NCBI RefSeq assembly: GCF_025398335.1 | Contig: NZ_JAODOO010000006.1 | Span: 186,001-250,000 of the forward strand | Length of the DNA: 64,000 nt | Direction: 5' to 3' | Origin: Clostridium sp. CX1 | GTDB taxonomy: Bacteria > Bacillota > Clostridia > Clostridiales > Clostridiaceae | Notes under the pieces: generated by a model | What the model was told of the DNA's origin: nothing | Database searches by the model: none | Seen by the model: the letters and a program-made list of their open reading frames with translations, nothing else | Shown: positions 16,889-25,733 of the stretch, in pieces | Layout: every line of letters starts with the position of its first letter | Position numbering within the stretch: position 1 is the stretch's first letter | Position numbers and translations under genes: made by a program

Positions 16889-18694
16889 TTATTTAAGTGC
16901 TAATTTTTTCAATGTATCTTCAGTTGGTACACCATTTTCATCCCAGCCTCTTACTGAATAATATTCAGGAAGAAGAACATCTAATCTGTGAACGTGACCT
17001 TTTGATGGTCCTTCTGGAATTTCATCTTCTAGTAATCTCTTTGGAAGTGTATCTTGCTTGCTATCTATACCAGCTGCAAGATTAAACATCTTTTCAAGAG
17101 TCCATATTCTGTCTCCAGCTTCCATTAATGAGTTAACATCGTGAAGTTCTCCTCCAACTACTGCATTGTATAAATCTACATAGTCCTGTGCACCAAATCC
17201 AAAGGTTGTAAATACACATAATCCAAGGGAGTCTATAACTGCTGTTAAGTCATGGAATACTTTAGCATAAGCTGCTTTTCCTTCTAGTGAGAATCTGTCA
17301 AGTTTTTCTGGATAACCAAGTATTTCAGGGTTTATCATATAACCTTTAATATGACAGCCACCTCTGTTATTAGCTGCGTAAGTTAAACCATGTCCTTGAA
17401 CTCCTCTTGGGTCATAAGCTGGAAGTTCTTGTTTCTTAACTGTCATTGAGAACTCAGGTGCTCCGTAAGCTTCGCATAATCTGTAAGATCCATCTGCTAG
17501 CTTATCACCAAAGCCTTCTCTAAGTCCCATCTTCTTAGTCCATTCAACTACTGCATTAGCATCTCCCCAGTTAAGTGATACACCATCTGCTGCTATATCT
17601 GCATCCTTAACGAATCCTTTTTCATAAAGCTCCATAGCTGCTGCTATAGTTGCTCCTGCTGAAATTGTATCTAGTCCATACTCATTACATAACATGTTAG
17701 CTCTATTTATAGCATTTAAGTCATAAACATCACAGTCTGAACCGAAGGACCATAAAGTTTCATATTCAGGACCTCCACATTCAGTTCCGTCATCTAGTTT
17801 TACCCATCTTCCGCAAGCTATTGGACATCTATAACATGGATTCTTTCTAACTAAAACATCCTTAGTCATAGTTTCTCCGCTGATCATATCTGCTTTTTCA
17901 GTATAGGACTTTTGGAAGTTTCTTACTGGGTGAACACCATTTTCATTTATGATATTAACTAATACCGCTGTTCCGTAAGTAGGTAATCCACCACCTGCTA
18001 CTGGATCTTTTCTTAATATGTCTAGCTTTTCAGCTGCAACCTTTTTAACTAGATCTTCATCAAATAACTTAACTTTTCCGCTTCCTTTTACAACTATAGC
18101 CTTTAAGTTCTTTGAACCCATAACAGCTCCAACACCACCACGGCCTGCTGCTCTGTCTATATCATTCATAACTGCTGCCATAAGTGATAACTTTTCACCA
18201 GCTGGTCCTATACATAAAACCTTAGCTTTTGGATCTGTATCCTTTTGAAGAAGTTCTGTTGTCTCTGATACTACTTTGCCCCAAACATGAGTAGCATCTT
18301 TGATCTCTACTTTATCGTCTACTATGTTCACATAAACTGGTGTGTCTGATTTGCCCTCTACAACTATCATGTCGTAGCCAGCCATCTTCATTTCTGCTCC
18401 CCATTTTCCACCGGAGTTAGCAATACCTACAGTTCCTGTAAGTGGCGCTTTTGTTACTACCATAAATCTTCCACTTGTTGGAACAGGTGCTCCTGTAAGC
18501 GGTCCTGCAGCTATTATGAATTTGTTATCTTTTGATAGTGGATCTACCTTTGGATCTACCTCATCGATTAGTGTCTTTACGCCTAGACCTCTAGCTCCTA
18601 TAAACTTTTTTGCCTTATCAATATCTAAGGCTTCAACTTTACAGGTTCTGTCACTTAAGTTAACTCTTAAAACCTTTCCATTATAACCACTCAT
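16889..18694 (-). CDS. aor: Tungsten-containing aldehyde ferredoxin oxidoreductase
   Basis: A 601-residue enzyme, the standard length for AOR. The N-terminal domain starts GYNGKVLRVNLSDRTCKVE and carries GARGLGVKTLIDE and AGPLTGAPVPTSGRF pterin-binding regions. The [4Fe-4S] ligands are C-x2-C-x3-C in NPCYRCPIACGRW plus the later Cys in DSLGLCVF. It oxidises aldehydes to acids with ferredoxin, or in acid-rich clostridia runs in reverse to reduce acids. Neighbouring tungstate uptake and pterin cofactor genes support tungsten. A sigma-54 promoter lies upstream at 18744-18759, and the divergent-side neighbourhood holds an iron alcohol dehydrogenase that could complete acid-to-alcohol conversion. 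Confidence 0.95.
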   Translation of the reverse strand: MSGYNGKVLRVNLSDRTCKVEALDIDKAKKFIGARGLGVKTLIDEVDPKVDPLSKDNKFIIAAGPLTGAPVPTSGRFMVVTKAPLTGTVGIANSGGKWGAEMKMAGYDMIVVEGKSDTPVYVNIVDDKVEIKDATHVWGKVVSETTELLQKDTDPKAKVLCIGPAGEKLSLMAAVMNDIDRAAGRGGVGAVMGSKNLKAIVVKGSGKVKLFDEDLVKKVAAEKLDILRKDPVAGGGLPTYGTAVLVNIINENGVHPVRNFQKSYTEKADMISGETMTKDVLVRKNPCYRCPIACGRWVKLDDGTECGGPEYETLWSFGSDCDVYDLNAINRANMLCNEYGLDTISAGATIAAAMELYEKGFVKDADIAADGVSLNWGDANAVVEWTKKMGLREGFGDKLADGSYRLCEAYGAPEFSMTVKKQELPAYDPRGVQGHGLTYAANNRGGCHIKGYMINPEILGYPEKLDRFSLEGKAAYAKVFHDLTAVIDSLGLCVFTTFGFGAQDYVDLYNAVVGGELHDVNSLMEAGDRIWTLEKMFNLAAGIDSKQDTLPKRLLEDEIPEGPSKGHVHRLDVLLPEYYSVRGWDENGVPTEDTLKKLALK

Positions 18695-18743
18695 AAATAA
18701 TCCCCCTTATTTTAAGAAATAAATTTCTCTACTCTTATATATA

Positions 18744-18759
18744 AGCAAATTACATGCCA
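18744..18759 (-). promoter_or_regulatory. Sigma-54 (-24/-12) promoter of aor
   Basis: On the minus strand TGGCAT-N5-TTGCT, with exactly 10 bases between the invariant GG and GC, as required for RpoN. The transcript would start near 18733, about 40 bp before the aor start codon. The preceding gene on this strand encodes a sigma-54-dependent activator, which supports the assignment. Confidence 0.88.
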
Positions 18760-18926
18760 ATTTCTGAAAATAAAAACCATTTTCATTTTTTATTAAATAA
18801 TATAGAAAAAATAGGCAACCAACAGTGTATAAACTGAAAATTACCTATTAATATTAATAATAAATTTTAAATTTTTACCTTACTAGTAGTATAATACCCC
18901 TTTTTAAACTACAATTTCCTGAAGTT

Positions 18927-18994
18927 TGTTCCAAAACAGAACAAATTTGTAATTATGACTGTTCCATTTTAGAACTTTGTTCCAAAATGGAACA
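18927..18994. promoter_or_regulatory. Three enhancer-like palindromes (UAS) for the sigma-54 activator
   Basis: Three 17-bp TGTTCC-N5-GGAACA-type sites: 18927-18943 (TGTTCCAAAACAGAACA), 18960-18976 (TGTTCCATTTTAGAACT) and 18978-18994 (TGTTCCAAAATGGAACA, perfect palindrome). They lie about 170-235 bp upstream of the aor -24/-12 element, a normal enhancer distance. The second and third lie inside the last codons of the activator gene, which therefore encodes the odd ILEQSSKMEQS tail. Confidence 0.75.
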
Positions 18995-20257
18995 ATCTAT
19001 AGAATAGTTATCAATCTTCCTATATAAGGTGTTTCTTCCTATTCCCAATGCCTTAGCAGCTGCTGTAATACTTCCATTAAACTTGTATAAAACCTTTATT
19101 ATATGCTCTCTCTGAGCATAATCCAGCTTTAACTGCTCTGGGTACTCCTCTTGTAAATCTAAATCAATATCTTTACTACTTTTTAGCAGTTCTATCGGTA
19201 CTGATTCAGTATTTATCATAAGCTCTACCAGATTCTCCAGTTCTCTGATATTCCCTGGCCAATTATAATGGAGAAAATATTTCATCTGACTATCTCCTAT
19301 TTTTATAATTCGCTTATTTAGATGCTTTGATATTTTCTTCATAAAAAACTCCATTAATAAAGGAATGTCATCTTTTCTCTCCCTCAGTGGAGGTAAATGA
19401 ACTGGTAATACATTTAACCTATAATATAGATCTTTCCTAAAGTTACCTTCTTCAGCCTCACTTTTTAAATCTTTATTAGTGGCGGCTATAATTCTAATAT
19501 TTACAGGTATTTGTTTTGAGGTTCCAATCCTATTTATGACTCCCTCCTCTATAACTCTTAGAAGTTTAGTCTGCATATCAAGAGGCATTTCTCCAATTTC
19601 ATCTAAAAATAAAGTCCCTTTATCAGCCATTTCGAACTTACCAGCATATCCACCTTTTTTGGCCCCAGTAAAGGCCCCTTCTTCATACCCAAAAAGTTCT
19701 GATTCTATTAAATTTTGTGGTATAGCTCCACAGTTTACTGCAACAAAAGCCTCGTCCTTTCTATCACTGTGATTATGGATAGATTGTGCAAAAATCTCTT
19801 TTCCTGTGCCGCTTTCACCGGTAATAAGTATGGTAGATTTACTGTCTGAAATCTTTTTACAGTACTTAATAATTTCAATAAGTCTTTTATTCTTTCCAAT
19901 AACCTTATCGAAAGTATAGATAGCCTTTCCACTAACTATCTTATGAGCTTGTCTTCTTTCCTTTTTAGTTTCTAAAAATACGTATACCAGCTTACTAATT
20001 GCCTCTTCCTCAATGAATATAGGGTGGATGCTTAGGTTAAACTGAAGCTTATTCCTCTTAGAGTTCACAAAGACGTCCTTACTATCAAAACCTTTTTTGC
20101 TCCTAGTAATACTATCTAAATTTAAGTGATCCTGAATTAAATCAGCTATATTCATATTTTTCAGTTCATCTTCTTCATATCCGAACAGCTTAGGAGCATA
20201 CTTGTTAACAGTTTTTATATTTCCTTTTAAGTCAGAAGTTAGAATACCTATGAGCAA
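18953..20257 (-). CDS. Sigma-54-dependent transcriptional activator (PAS-AAA+-Fis HTH)
   Basis: A 434-residue enhancer-binding protein. An N-terminal PAS-like sensor (about 1-95) precedes the AAA+ domain with Walker A GESGTGKE (about 149-156), the sigma-54 contact loop GAFTGAKKGG and Walker B GTLFLDEIGEM. A C-terminal Fis-type helix-turn-helix (GSITAAAKALGIGRNTLYRKI) follows. The start is a TTG at 20257 with GGAGG ten bases upstream; an in-frame TAG lies just before, so no longer form exists. It is last in a run with moaA and the moeA genes and precedes aor, so it most likely activates aor in response to a signal sensed by the PAS domain. Confidence 0.92.
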   Translation of the reverse strand: MLIGILTSDLKGNIKTVNKYAPKLFGYEEDELKNMNIADLIQDHLNLDSITRSKKGFDSKDVFVNSKRNKLQFNLSIHPIFIEEEAISKLVYVFLETKKERRQAHKIVSGKAIYTFDKVIGKNKRLIEIIKYCKKISDSKSTILITGESGTGKEIFAQSIHNHSDRKDEAFVAVNCGAIPQNLIESELFGYEEGAFTGAKKGGYAGKFEMADKGTLFLDEIGEMPLDMQTKLLRVIEEGVINRIGTSKQIPVNIRIIAATNKDLKSEAEEGNFRKDLYYRLNVLPVHLPPLRERKDDIPLLMEFFMKKISKHLNKRIIKIGDSQMKYFLHYNWPGNIRELENLVELMINTESVPIELLKSSKDIDLDLQEEYPEQLKLDYAQREHIIKVLYKFNGSITAAAKALGIGRNTLYRKIDNYSIDCSILEQSSKMEQS

Positions 20258-20320
20258 AATTATCTAACCTCCTTTTTTATATAGTTCAGAATAAACCTTA
20301 GTTTTCATGCTTATCTACTA

Positions 20321-21280
20321 TTATCCACCTATCTGGTACATAGCTCTTTCACTTCCACTTTTCTTATCACATTCTAAGTTATGTTGTGAAGGCTTTGAAT
20401 ATATGGACTCTTTTAGAACTGAAGTTAATAAAACTTCGTTGTCTAAGAAACTCTTTAAACTTAATTCCTTAGCTGAGTGAAGACATGGTTTAATGGTAGC
20501 TGCAGAAGTTAACCTTATTCTATTGCACTGACTGCAAAACTTACAGCTAAGTGGACTTATAAATCCTACCTTTCCCTTTGCTTCCTTCAGCTTATAAAGT
20601 GACGCCGTACTTACCTTATTGCTTTCTAAAGGTATAAGTTCAGGAAACTTAGCTAAAACCTCTCCAGAAGACATAAAGCCGTCCTCATAAAGCTTCTCTC
20701 CCTGACCTATAGGCATAAGTTCAATAAATCTAACCTCCACTGGCAGCTCCCTTGTAAGATTAATAAAATCTGATATTTCATCATCATTTGTTCCTTTTAT
20801 AAGAACTGTATTAATTTTTACTGGTGTTAAGCCTATAGATATGCATTTTTGTATAGCTCTTAACACCTTGTTTATATCTCCACCTCTAGTTATTGCTGTA
20901 TATTTATCTTCTTTTAGGGTGTCCAAACTTATGTTAACCCTGGTAAGCCCTGCTTCCTTTAAATCTTCCGCTATATCCTCTAAGAGTATTCCATTAGTAG
21001 TTATAGCTATGTCCTCAATTCCAGGTATCTTTGAAGTCTCTTTAATTAACCAACCTATATTTCTTAGTATTAGAGGTTCTCCTCCTGTGTATCTTATCTT
21101 TTTTATGCCAAGAATGGAGGCTGCCTTTACAATTTTTAATATTTCTTCAAATCTTAGTATATCCTCGTGAGCTTTTTTATCTATTCCCTCCTCAGGCATA
21201 CAATATACACATCTTAAATTGCATCTATCTGTAAGGGAAATTCTAAGATAATCTATACTTCTTCCATAACCGTCAATCAT
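20321..21280 (-). CDS. moaA: GTP 3',8-cyclase MoaA (radical SAM)
   Basis: A 319-residue radical SAM enzyme for the first step of molybdopterin synthesis, conversion of GTP to 3',8-cyclo-dihydro-GTP. The N-terminal cluster motif is CNLRCVYC (C-x3-C-x2-C), TGGEPL follows, and a second [4Fe-4S] site near the C-terminus is formed by CKFCSQC and a later Cys in IKPCLHS. The C-terminal Gly-Gly tail (YQIGG) needed for catalysis is present. It lies 17 bp after the MoeA-fusion gene, in the tungsten cofactor operon. No moaC is visible in the window, so the pathway is completed elsewhere. Confidence 0.95.
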   Translation of the reverse strand: MIDGYGRSIDYLRISLTDRCNLRCVYCMPEEGIDKKAHEDILRFEEILKIVKAASILGIKKIRYTGGEPLILRNIGWLIKETSKIPGIEDIAITTNGILLEDIAEDLKEAGLTRVNISLDTLKEDKYTAITRGGDINKVLRAIQKCISIGLTPVKINTVLIKGTNDDEISDFINLTRELPVEVRFIELMPIGQGEKLYEDGFMSSGEVLAKFPELIPLESNKVSTASLYKLKEAKGKVGFISPLSCKFCSQCNRIRLTSAATIKPCLHSAKELSLKSFLDNEVLLTSVLKESIYSKPSQHNLECDKKSGSERAMYQIGG

Positions 21281-21297
21281 TTATTAGCCTCCTTTAA

Positions 21298-23196
21298 TTA
21301 TATTACAGTTCCTATATCAGAATAATCATACCCTCCAAGTTTATCTATTTCCTTTAAGAACTCTTCACTTTTAATAACCTGTAGAAGTTCTTTTATAATA
21401 TCTAACTCCAAATACTCCTCAGGAATAGCCAAATCATATTCTTCATTACAAATAGGAATAAAATCTAAATTCATCAATTTAGCTGCTGAATAAACTCCAA
21501 GACCACAATCTGCATCTCCACTAGCTACAGCTGCAGCTACTGAAAGGTGGGTAAATTCTTCTCTCTCATAACCCTGTATTTCCTCTTCTTTGATATTCAA
21601 CTTTTTTAGATTGTAATCAAAGAGCAACCTTGTACCTGCACCTCTTTGTCTATTGACAAATTTCAATTTTTTCTTAACTATATCCTCCATAGAACTTATA
21701 CCTAGAGGATTACCTTTTTGCACCATAAGCCCCTGTATTCTCTTTACACATTTTATAAGTTTAATGTTTTTGTTAGACAGGTATTTTTTAATATAAGAGA
21801 TATTATATTCCCCTGTTTCCATATCTAATAGATGGATAGGTGCCAAGTGGGTCTCTCCCTTTATTAATGACATTATTCCTCCCATGCTTCCTACATGAGC
21901 TGAAGATAAGAAATAACCTTTTTCTCTAACATGAATTAAATCTGCTAGTACATCTATTATTGGGTCATGACTTCCTATGCACACTATTGTATTCTTTATG
22001 TCATCCTTATCTTTTAGCAGCTTTACATCTATTTTCTCTCCCGCCTCAATACCTTCTATGCTTTGGTCAACCTCTAGTATACCATCAGCTCTTACTAATG
22101 ACATAGTAGCCCCTGCACCTCTACTTAAAGGTGTTGCTATAAGCTTATCTCCTACATAACCTAGTTTCATTCTTACAAATTCATGGTATTTTAAAGATGA
22201 CATAACTCTTCTTGATAAAATTGCCTTTTCCACTTTTAATGGTTTTTGTCCTAAGGCAATATACTTCTCAACAAGATTTTTTACTATATTCTCCATAACA
22301 AAGTAGGCAGAAACAGGATATCCTGGTATGCCAATTACAGGTTTTTGTTGTACTTGTCCCATTATTACTGGCTTTCCCGGCTTTATAGCCACTCCATGAA
22401 TAAACACTTGTCCAACCTCATTGATAACCTCAGAAGTAAAGTCTTCTCTTCCAGCAGATGAACCTGCGTTTATCAGTACTATATCACATTCTTCTACTGC
22501 TGTTAATACAGTATTTTTTATCAAATTATAATCGTCTTTAACTATCGGATACCTTTTAGCCTTTCCTCCAAAGTCCTCAACCTGTGCAGCAAACACTCTT
22601 GAGTTAAAATCTATTATATCTCCAATCTTCAATTCACTTCCTGGATCTACCAGTTCCGTCCCTGTTGGAATAATTCCTACCACCGGCTTTTTGTATACTT
22701 TAACTTTATTTACTCCTCCAGCAAGCATTGCCCCTATATCTACAGGACGAATCTTATGATTGGATGGAATTATCAAGCTATTTTGTACTATATCCTCTCC
22801 TAAAGGCCTTATATTTTGCCATGAAACTGCACTTTTATATATCTTAACACTTTTATCACCGGTTCTAATCAAGTCTTCTACCATGATTACACAATCATAT
22901 TCTTTAGGTATAGGATCTCCTGTATCCACCACAATATAGTCTTTATCCTCTTTAAGTTCAATATGATGCTTTTCAGAAGCACCTATAGTACTTTCTGCTT
23001 TTAGTGCTATACCATCCATAGCAGAACAATTGTAAAAAGGCGAAGATATTAAGGAATATATCGGTTCGCAAGTAACCCTTCCATTACAGTCTTCTGTGTT
23101 TAGTTCTTCAAATTCCTTTTTTATATTTAATTTTTCAAAATAAGTACTTATTGCATCCTTAAGCTCATAATTTGAAAGATAAATATTTTGCCCCAT
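21298..23196 (-). CDS. MoeA-type molybdopterin metal transferase fused to a periplasmic-binding-like domain
   Basis: A 632-residue two-part protein. Residues 1 to about 400 are MoeA-like (CSAMDGIA, TGDPIPKEYDCVIMVED, INAGSSAGREDFT, GIPGYPVSAYFVME), the domain that inserts metal into adenylylated molybdopterin. From about 405 a substrate-binding-like domain follows (VNRQRGAGTRLLFDYNL, VAAAVASGDADCGLGVYSAAK), as in the PBP-like extension of some archaeal and clostridial MoeA proteins. This domain may sense or hold the oxyanion. The ATG at 23196 is used because AGGGGG is correctly spaced for it. A second, stand-alone moeA lies directly upstream, so two paralogues are co-expressed. Confidence 0.92.
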   Translation of the reverse strand: MGQNIYLSNYELKDAISTYFEKLNIKKEFEELNTEDCNGRVTCEPIYSLISSPFYNCSAMDGIALKAESTIGASEKHHIELKEDKDYIVVDTGDPIPKEYDCVIMVEDLIRTGDKSVKIYKSAVSWQNIRPLGEDIVQNSLIIPSNHKIRPVDIGAMLAGGVNKVKVYKKPVVGIIPTGTELVDPGSELKIGDIIDFNSRVFAAQVEDFGGKAKRYPIVKDDYNLIKNTVLTAVEECDIVLINAGSSAGREDFTSEVINEVGQVFIHGVAIKPGKPVIMGQVQQKPVIGIPGYPVSAYFVMENIVKNLVEKYIALGQKPLKVEKAILSRRVMSSLKYHEFVRMKLGYVGDKLIATPLSRGAGATMSLVRADGILEVDQSIEGIEAGEKIDVKLLKDKDDIKNTIVCIGSHDPIIDVLADLIHVREKGYFLSSAHVGSMGGIMSLIKGETHLAPIHLLDMETGEYNISYIKKYLSNKNIKLIKCVKRIQGLMVQKGNPLGISSMEDIVKKKLKFVNRQRGAGTRLLFDYNLKKLNIKEEEIQGYEREEFTHLSVAAAVASGDADCGLGVYSAAKLMNLDFIPICNEEYDLAIPEEYLELDIIKELLQVIKSEEFLKEIDKLGGYDYSDIGTVI

Positions 23197-23270
23197 GTCC
23201 ATTCCCCCTAGAGTTCAATATAATATAAATATAATAATTAAATTTTTTATAAGTTCTTCAATTGAAATTT

Positions 23271-24500
23271 TTAAAAGAATTTATAAACTGCGACCTGCTC
23301 TCCCTCTCTTAAGCCTTCTAAATTTTTCTCTATCTTTATATATCCATAGGCTTTAGAAAAACCTGTTATAAGCCCTGACTTTGAAAAGATTGGTTCTGCT
23401 AAAAGACCACCCTCTTCTTCCCTTACAATAACTGGAAGATATTCTTCTCTGCCCTTGGATTTATGGTAGTTTACTCCAAAGCTACAGTTAACAGGATATT
23501 GTTTCTCATCGCTATTAATAATTTTATCTATAAGAGCTTTAACGATAATCTCATAAACTATAGAACAGGATAAAGGATGACCTGGAAGGCCAAAGACAGC
23601 TTTCCCATTTACCTTACCTAGAATGGTAGGCTTTCCTGGTTTTATAGAAATGCCATGAACTAAAATTTCAGCATCATTAAAGGACTGTATAACTTTCATT
23701 GTTTGATCTTTAGTCCCTACAGAGCTTCCCCCAGATACTAATACTATGTCGCACTCTTCTATTGCTGCTGTCATAGTATTTTGTAATTGATGATAATTAT
23801 CTCTAACTACACCGTAATTTATAGGCTTACAGCCATCTCTAAGTATAGATGAATATAAAATATAGGTATTTATATCCCTAACTTGTCCTTTCTTTGGAAT
23901 TTCTTCTACTCCTACGATTTCATCACCAGTAGAAATAACTCCAATCTTAGGCTTTTTAAAAACAGAGACTTTACTAAAACCTAAACTTGATAATACACCT
24001 AGTTCATAGGCTCTTAATCTTGATCCTTTGTTAATTACAACTTCCCCAGCAGCTATATCTTCTCCAACTTGCACCACCTTTTCTCCATTTGCAGAAGGTT
24101 TATTTATAAGTATAGTATCTTCATCAAGCTTCTCGGTGTATTCAATCATAACTACTGAATCGGAACCCTCTGGTATCATTCCTCCCGTTGGCACATAGAT
24201 GCATTGCTCTTGTGAATCAAGCTGAACCTTAGGTTCTTGTCCCATTAAAACTTCCCCTTTTAGAGTAAGTATAGAGGGCATAGATTCACTAGCTCCAGCA
24301 ACTGCCTTGGAATTTACTGCATATCCGTCTACAGTAGACCTTCTAAAGTTAGGGACATCTGTTTTTGAAATAATACTTTCCCCTACTATTCTTCCATATG
24401 CTTCTTCTAAACTTACTTCTTCCATACCAAGACTGTAATTAAAACTTTTTTCTAAAATTTCTTTCACTTGCTCAACAGACATAACTTTAAATAGTTCCAT
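23271..24500 (-). CDS. moeA: Molybdopterin molybdenum/tungsten transferase MoeA
   Basis: A 409-residue MoeA family protein with RRSTVDGYAV, VPTGGMIPEGSDSVVMIEYTE, VSGGSSVGTKDQT and FGLPGHPLSC blocks. It catalyses insertion of the metal oxyanion into the pterin dithiolene. Given aor and tupA next to it, tungstate is the likely metal. The ATG at 24500 is preferred over a TTG eight codons upstream because GGTGGTG is well spaced before it. An 11-bp hairpin (24523-24554) separates it from tupA. Having a MoeA and a MoeA fusion side by side suggests metal-specific division of labour, which is an inference. Confidence 0.93.
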   Translation of the reverse strand: MELFKVMSVEQVKEILEKSFNYSLGMEEVSLEEAYGRIVGESIISKTDVPNFRRSTVDGYAVNSKAVAGASESMPSILTLKGEVLMGQEPKVQLDSQEQCIYVPTGGMIPEGSDSVVMIEYTEKLDEDTILINKPSANGEKVVQVGEDIAAGEVVINKGSRLRAYELGVLSSLGFSKVSVFKKPKIGVISTGDEIVGVEEIPKKGQVRDINTYILYSSILRDGCKPINYGVVRDNYHQLQNTMTAAIEECDIVLVSGGSSVGTKDQTMKVIQSFNDAEILVHGISIKPGKPTILGKVNGKAVFGLPGHPLSCSIVYEIIVKALIDKIINSDEKQYPVNCSFGVNYHKSKGREEYLPVIVREEEGGLLAEPIFSKSGLITGFSKAYGYIKIEKNLEGLREGEQVAVYKFF

Positions 24501-24522
24501 ACTAGCACCACCTATTTTTGAC

Positions 24523-24559
24523 AATTGGGAATGAACTATTGTCCATTCCCAATTTTTAT
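24523..24559. terminator. Hairpin between tupA and moeA
   Basis: An 11-bp perfect stem AATTGGGAATG/CATTCCCAATT. The T run (TTTTTATTTT) follows it on the plus strand, where no gene reads into it. On the minus strand, in the operon direction, there is no T run, so it may instead stabilise the tupA message end or limit read-through. Confidence 0.45.
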
Positions 24560-24568
24560 TTTAGAATA

Positions 24569-25420
24569 TTATTTTTTTGCATTAGGTATAAATAATGATT
24601 GACCATATTTATCTTTACCAAACTCTGCTATAATCTTTTGAGTACTATCTGAAATAATCCAGTTAATGAACTCATCAGCCTCTTTTTCCTTTATTTTATG
24701 CTTTTCTGGATTTAACTTTATAACTCCATACTGATTGTAAAGCTTATCATTTTTTTCAGTTACTATTACCAAATCTAACTTATCCTTCATAGATAGATAT
24801 GTAGCTCTATCTGTAAGAGTATATGCATTCATTTCCTTGGCCATTTGAAGCACAGCACCCATGCCTTTACCAGCAGAAACATAGAAGTCTCCCTTTGGAG
24901 TTATTCCAGCAGCCTTCCATAAATCTTTTTCTTTTGTATGGGTACCTGATTCATCTCCTCTGGATATAAACTTTGCTCCACTTTCACTTATAAGCTTTAA
25001 TGCTTTAACAGCATCTGCTGAAGCATTATCTTTGATCTTCGCTGGATCATCCTTAGGTCCTACTATTATAAAATCGTTATACATAACATCATATCTTTTT
25101 ACACCAAAGCCATCCTTTATGAATTGTTCTTCCTTTGCCTTTGCATGAACAAGTAAGCAATCTGCATCTCCTTTTTCTCCAAGCTTCATAGCTTCACCTG
25201 TACCCTTGGCAACAACCTTAACTTTTATCCCCTTCTCTTTTTCAAATATAGGCAGTAAATAATCCAACAAACCTGAATCCTGCGTACTAGTAGTAGTAGC
25301 TAAAATAATAGACTTGTCTTCTTTTTTTTCTGTGTCCGTTGTTGTTGCTGCTTGTTTAGAGCATGCTGTAGTAGAAAATAAAAGCAATGCACTTAAAGCA
25401 GTCAATAAAATCTTTTTCAT
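24569..25420 (-). CDS. tupA: Tungstate-binding lipoprotein of an ABC transporter
   Basis: A 283-residue substrate-binding protein. A signal peptide ends in a lipobox with Cys20 (STTACSK). The mature part has ATTTSTQDSGLLDYLLPIFEKEKGIKVKVVAKGTGEAM, GDADCLLVHAKAKEEQF and SRGDESGTHTKEKDLWKAAG, matching TupA/WtpA-type tungstate binding proteins. It captures tungstate outside the membrane for cofactor synthesis. The permease TupB and ATPase TupC are not adjacent: upstream is a divergent alcohol dehydrogenase and downstream is moeA. They must be encoded elsewhere if this transporter works. The ribosome site is GAGGGGGAG. Confidence 0.92.
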   Translation of the reverse strand: MKKILLTALSALLLFSTTACSKQAATTTDTEKKEDKSIILATTTSTQDSGLLDYLLPIFEKEKGIKVKVVAKGTGEAMKLGEKGDADCLLVHAKAKEEQFIKDGFGVKRYDVMYNDFIIVGPKDDPAKIKDNASADAVKALKLISESGAKFISRGDESGTHTKEKDLWKAAGITPKGDFYVSAGKGMGAVLQMAKEMNAYTLTDRATYLSMKDKLDLVIVTEKNDKLYNQYGVIKLNPEKHKIKEKEADEFINWIISDSTQKIIAEFGKDKYGQSLFIPNAKK

Positions 25421-25733
25421 TAGATTTCTCCCCCTCTTACTAATATAATTCTATAATATTCCAAATTCCTCTGTAATTCAATATAAATTTTGTTACTTTT
25501 TTACCAAGTTTGAATTTACATGCAATTTAGAATACCAATGTTTCTTTAAATTAGATCAGCCAAATCTGCACTATTTTTGCACTGACCAGTCAGAATAATG
25601 AGAATATTTTAACAATTTGTAAACTTTTTCAATATATATTCATTAATTCCAAAAACTGCTATATAATATAGCTGTGTGTGACATTAAATTTTAAATGACA
25701 TAACACAATTTATAAATAAGGGGGAATATCGAA
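25421..25733. promoter_or_regulatory. Divergent intergenic region between tupA and the alcohol dehydrogenase gene
   Basis: It holds the promoters of both genes. For the dehydrogenase, TATAAT at 25661-25666 is a good -10 with a poor -35 (TTCATT, 17 bp upstream). A short palindrome CTGAC-CA-GTCAG lies at 25584-25595. Two sequences resembling -24/-12 elements were checked; one has TG in place of the invariant GG and the other has wrong spacing. No copy of the TGTTCC-type enhancer sites was found here. Confidence 0.4.

Noticed and set aside
25530-25552. Sigma-54 promoter before tupA on the minus strand
   Set aside because: TGG and GC are present but 11 bases apart instead of 10.
25566-25583. Sigma-54 promoter before the alcohol dehydrogenase
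   Set aside because: The CTGCAC-N5-TTGCA match lacks the invariant GG at -24, and no enhancer palindromes are nearby.
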